Assembly (NCBI GenBank): GCA_902790135.1
Contig: CADAQM010000012.1
Location: forward strand, 23,746 to 87,745
From: an uncultured Coriobacteriaceae bacterium
Lineage (GTDB): Bacteria; Actinomycetota; Coriobacteriia; Coriobacteriales; Atopobiaceae
DNA length: 64,000 bases
Direction of reading: 5' to 3'
The notes below the pieces were generated by a model. That model saw only the letters and a list, made by a program, of their open reading frames with translations. It ran no database searches and was not told where the DNA came from. Position 1 is the first letter of the stretch; each line of letters starts with the position of its first letter. This document shows positions 62,522 through 64,000 of the stretch, one piece after another. The position numbers were made by a program, and so were the translations under genes.

Positions 62522-62601
62522 GGGAGTCCTTTCGGTCGTCGATGTCACACACGCAGTGTAGCGCCATTCTGCGACCCGATGTACACAAACTGTCATCCTT
62601 T

Positions 62602-62620
62602 CGTGAACGAACGTTTCACG
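62602..62620. promoter_or_regulatory. Inverted repeat between the M24 peptidase and veg
   Basis: CGTGAA (62602-62607) and TTCACG (62615-62620) form a 19-bp dyad in the divergent promoter region; TACAAT (62644-62649) is a candidate -10 for veg. It may be an operator for either gene. Confidence 0.35.
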
Positions 62621-62694
62621 TAGTAAAGTAGAAAAGCTGCACATACAATTCGGGTGCGTTCTGTGTCTTCGGGGCTGCCCGAACAGGAGGTCAG

Positions 62695-62985
62695 ATGGAG
62701 AACGAGATTCCCCTCGTCAACAGGATTGACGTCATTCGCGATGAGCTGAGCGCCTTGGCGGGCACGCGCATCAAGGTCCGTGCGAACATGGGCCGCTCGC
62801 GCATCGTCGAGCGTGCCGGTACGCTGGTTGCCGTGCATCCGCAGCTCTTTGTCGTCGAGGTCGAGGAGCGCCGTGGGCGTAGGGCGCGTCAGTCGTATCA
62901 GTATGTCGATGTGCTTACGGGCACGGTGGAGATCTACGACACCGATACCGGCGAGCGCATTCTCGACTTTACGGTGGAGGAGTAG
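62695..62985 (+). CDS. veg: Veg family protein
   Basis: A 96-residue protein of the Veg family, linked in Bacillus to biofilm formation and early growth. It shows the conserved GTRIKVRANMGRSRIVERAG, LFVVEVEERRG and SYQYVDVLTGTVEIY. AGGAGGT precedes ATG. ispE follows 20 bp later; the veg-ispE link is common in Gram-positive bacteria and supports the call. Confidence 0.92.
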   Translation: MENEIPLVNRIDVIRDELSALAGTRIKVRANMGRSRIVERAGTLVAVHPQLFVVEVEERRGRRARQSYQYVDVLTGTVEIYDTDTGERILDFTVEE

Positions 62986-63005
62986 GCGCCTGGCGCCGGG
63001 GCAGC

Positions 63006-63890
63006 ATGGCTATCAGGACCGTCGAGATTCTGGCGCCGGCAAAGCTTAACCTTCACCTGGGCATCCACCCGGGGCGTGACGAGCGCGGGTATCACCGCGC
63101 AGACTCGGTGATGATCGGCGTGGGGCTCAGTGATATCGTGCGCATCCGGCCGTCGGGTGCCTTGACACTCACCATGAGTGAAGATTGCGGTGTTCCTCCC
63201 GAGAGGAACACCGTATTTCGTGCCGCGCGAGCGCTGTGCGCGGCGTTTGGACGCGACGAGGGCTACGCCATCCACGTGGAGAAGCGCGTGCCGTCGCAGG
63301 CGGGCCTCGGAGGAGCATCTTCCGATGCGGCGTCGGCCCTGCTGGGTCTGTGCCAGCTGTGGGACGTCAATCCTCTCGACGAGCGCGTCGTCACGGTCGC
63401 ACGCTCCATCGGTGCGGACGTGGCGTTCTTCCTGACGATGGCGCCGGCGTTTCTGACAGGGGCCGGCGATGTGCTTGAGGAGACGTTCCCCGAGCTAGGG
63501 AGTGTGCCGGTGGCGCTTGTGCGCCCCGATGCGGGCGTGTCGACGGTCGAGGCGTACCGCGCGTTTGATGAGGAGCCAATCTGCCCGCCGAGTCCGGAGG
63601 CCATGTGCGCGGCGCTGCGTGAGAGTGACGTCGTTGGTGTGGTGAAGCACCTGTACAACAACCTGGAGCCCGCGGCCAATCGTCTGGTGCCAGTGACCGC
63701 CGAGGTGCGTGCGTGGCTGGATCAGCAGCCCGGCGTACGCGCGGCACTGCTCAGCGGATCGGGAAGTTGCGTGTTTGCGCTCTGCGAGAGCGACGAATGC
63801 GCGACGCGTGTGGCCCAAGATGCGCAGGAAACAAGAAATTGGTGGGCAAAGGCCACAACGACGGTTGGCGCGGGGGCACAGTTCTGCTAG
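63006..63890 (+). CDS. ispE: 4-diphosphocytidyl-2-C-methyl-D-erythritol kinase
   Basis: A 294-residue GHMP kinase of the MEP isoprenoid pathway. It has APAKLNLHLGIHPGRDERGYH, the ATP loop VPSQAGLGGASSDAASALLG, GADVAFFL and a C-terminal SGSGSCVFAL segment. Its length matches the family. It is likely co-transcribed with veg. The stop is 15 bp before tRNA-Pro. Confidence 0.95.
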   Translation: MAIRTVEILAPAKLNLHLGIHPGRDERGYHRADSVMIGVGLSDIVRIRPSGALTLTMSEDCGVPPERNTVFRAARALCAAFGRDEGYAIHVEKRVPSQAGLGGASSDAASALLGLCQLWDVNPLDERVVTVARSIGADVAFFLTMAPAFLTGAGDVLEETFPELGSVPVALVRPDAGVSTVEAYRAFDEEPICPPSPEAMCAALRESDVVGVVKHLYNNLEPAANRLVPVTAEVRAWLDQQPGVRAALLSGSGSCVFALCESDECATRVAQDAQETRNWWAKATTTVGAGAQFC

Positions 63891-63905
63891 AATTGTCGGT
63901 CGCAA

Positions 63906-64000
63906 CGGGACGTGGCTCAGCTTGGTAGAGCGCTCGGTTCGGGAGCTAGGGAACGTAGTTTCACTACCTAATTCCCAAAGCCGAGGAGTCGCAGGTAAAC
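63906..64000 (+). tRNA. tRNA-Pro (CGG), interrupted and cut by the window end
   Basis: The 5' half (63906-63944) is a good tRNA-Pro: acceptor CGGGACG, D-arm GCTC..GAGC, anticodon stem CTCGG (63933-63937) and loop TTCGGGA with CGG. Then 36 nt (63945-63980) intervene, folding as GGGAA/TTCCC with an inner GTAG/CTAC. CCGAG (63981-63985) then pairs perfectly with CTCGG, and GAGTCGCAGGT matches a tRNA variable loop and T-stem. The next bases are AAAC rather than TCGAA, so the T-loop also departs. A group I intron, an insertion scar or a dead copy are all possible. Confidence 0.6.

Overview
The window is high-GC, gene-dense DNA that reads as the chromosome of an anaerobic member of the Coriobacteriia (Actinomycetota), probably Atopobiaceae/Olsenella-like. 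Support: strong GC bias at third codon positions, Gram-positive Shine-Dalgarno sites, a small SRP RNA, rubrerythrin, a GlgC/GlgD pair, split transketolase, a Veg protein, and an NRAMP-related magnesium transporter of the kind described from Eggerthella. The genus is an inference.

Layout. 1-0.9 kb: end of purM, then purN. 1-2.3 kb: a VSR/DUF559-like protein followed by three palindromes. 2.3-7.3 kb: an rRNA uracil methyltransferase (minus strand), an EF-G-like GTPase and a CNNM/CorC membrane protein. 7.4-13 kb: a free-standing cyanophycin-synthetase N-domain-like protein, a YtxH protein, a PRC-barrel protein, then a divalent-metal locus with a structured leader, an 8-codon leader ORF, a frameshifted mgtE and an NRAMP-type transporter. 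13.1-18.9 kb: SRP RNA, DedA, dnaX-ybaB-recR and an anchored protein. 19-25.7 kb: tRNA-Asp, an Rrf2 regulator with a MutY-like glycosylase, rubrerythrin, metY, a second VSR-like gene bracketed by inverted repeats, nth and a Cys-rich protein. 25.9-38 kb: a complete glycogen block (glgB, glgP, glgC, glgD, glgA and a GH13-GH77 fusion).

38-51.6 kb: a double GT2 glycosyltransferase, mfd, mazG, an FtsB-like protein, a Ppx/GppA phosphatase, tRNA-Leu, split transketolase, a double DJ-1 protein and an RpiR-type regulator. 51.6-57.6 kb (minus strand): two tandem TPR-like paralogues, a very unusual GH5 cellulase-cellulose synthase-PilZ fusion, and a small CxCxxC protein. 57.8-58.3 kb: tRNA-Glu and tRNA-Val with a partial tandem duplication. 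58.3-64 kb: murE, rph, rdgB, an M24 aminopeptidase (minus), veg, ispE, and at the right edge a tRNA-Pro whose anticodon loop is interrupted.

How the genes work together: the 26-38 kb block can make ADP-glucose, elongate, branch and degrade glycogen. The 9.7-13 kb block handles Mg2+ or a related ion, probably under leader control. Most of the rest is housekeeping: purines, DNA repair, cell wall, nucleotide sanitation.

No phage, CRISPR array, transposase or complete defence island is visible. The most notable items are the metal-locus leader, the single-polypeptide cellulase/synthase, the HxxEH protein, the interrupted tRNA-Pro, and the VSR-like gene with its inverted-repeat bracket.
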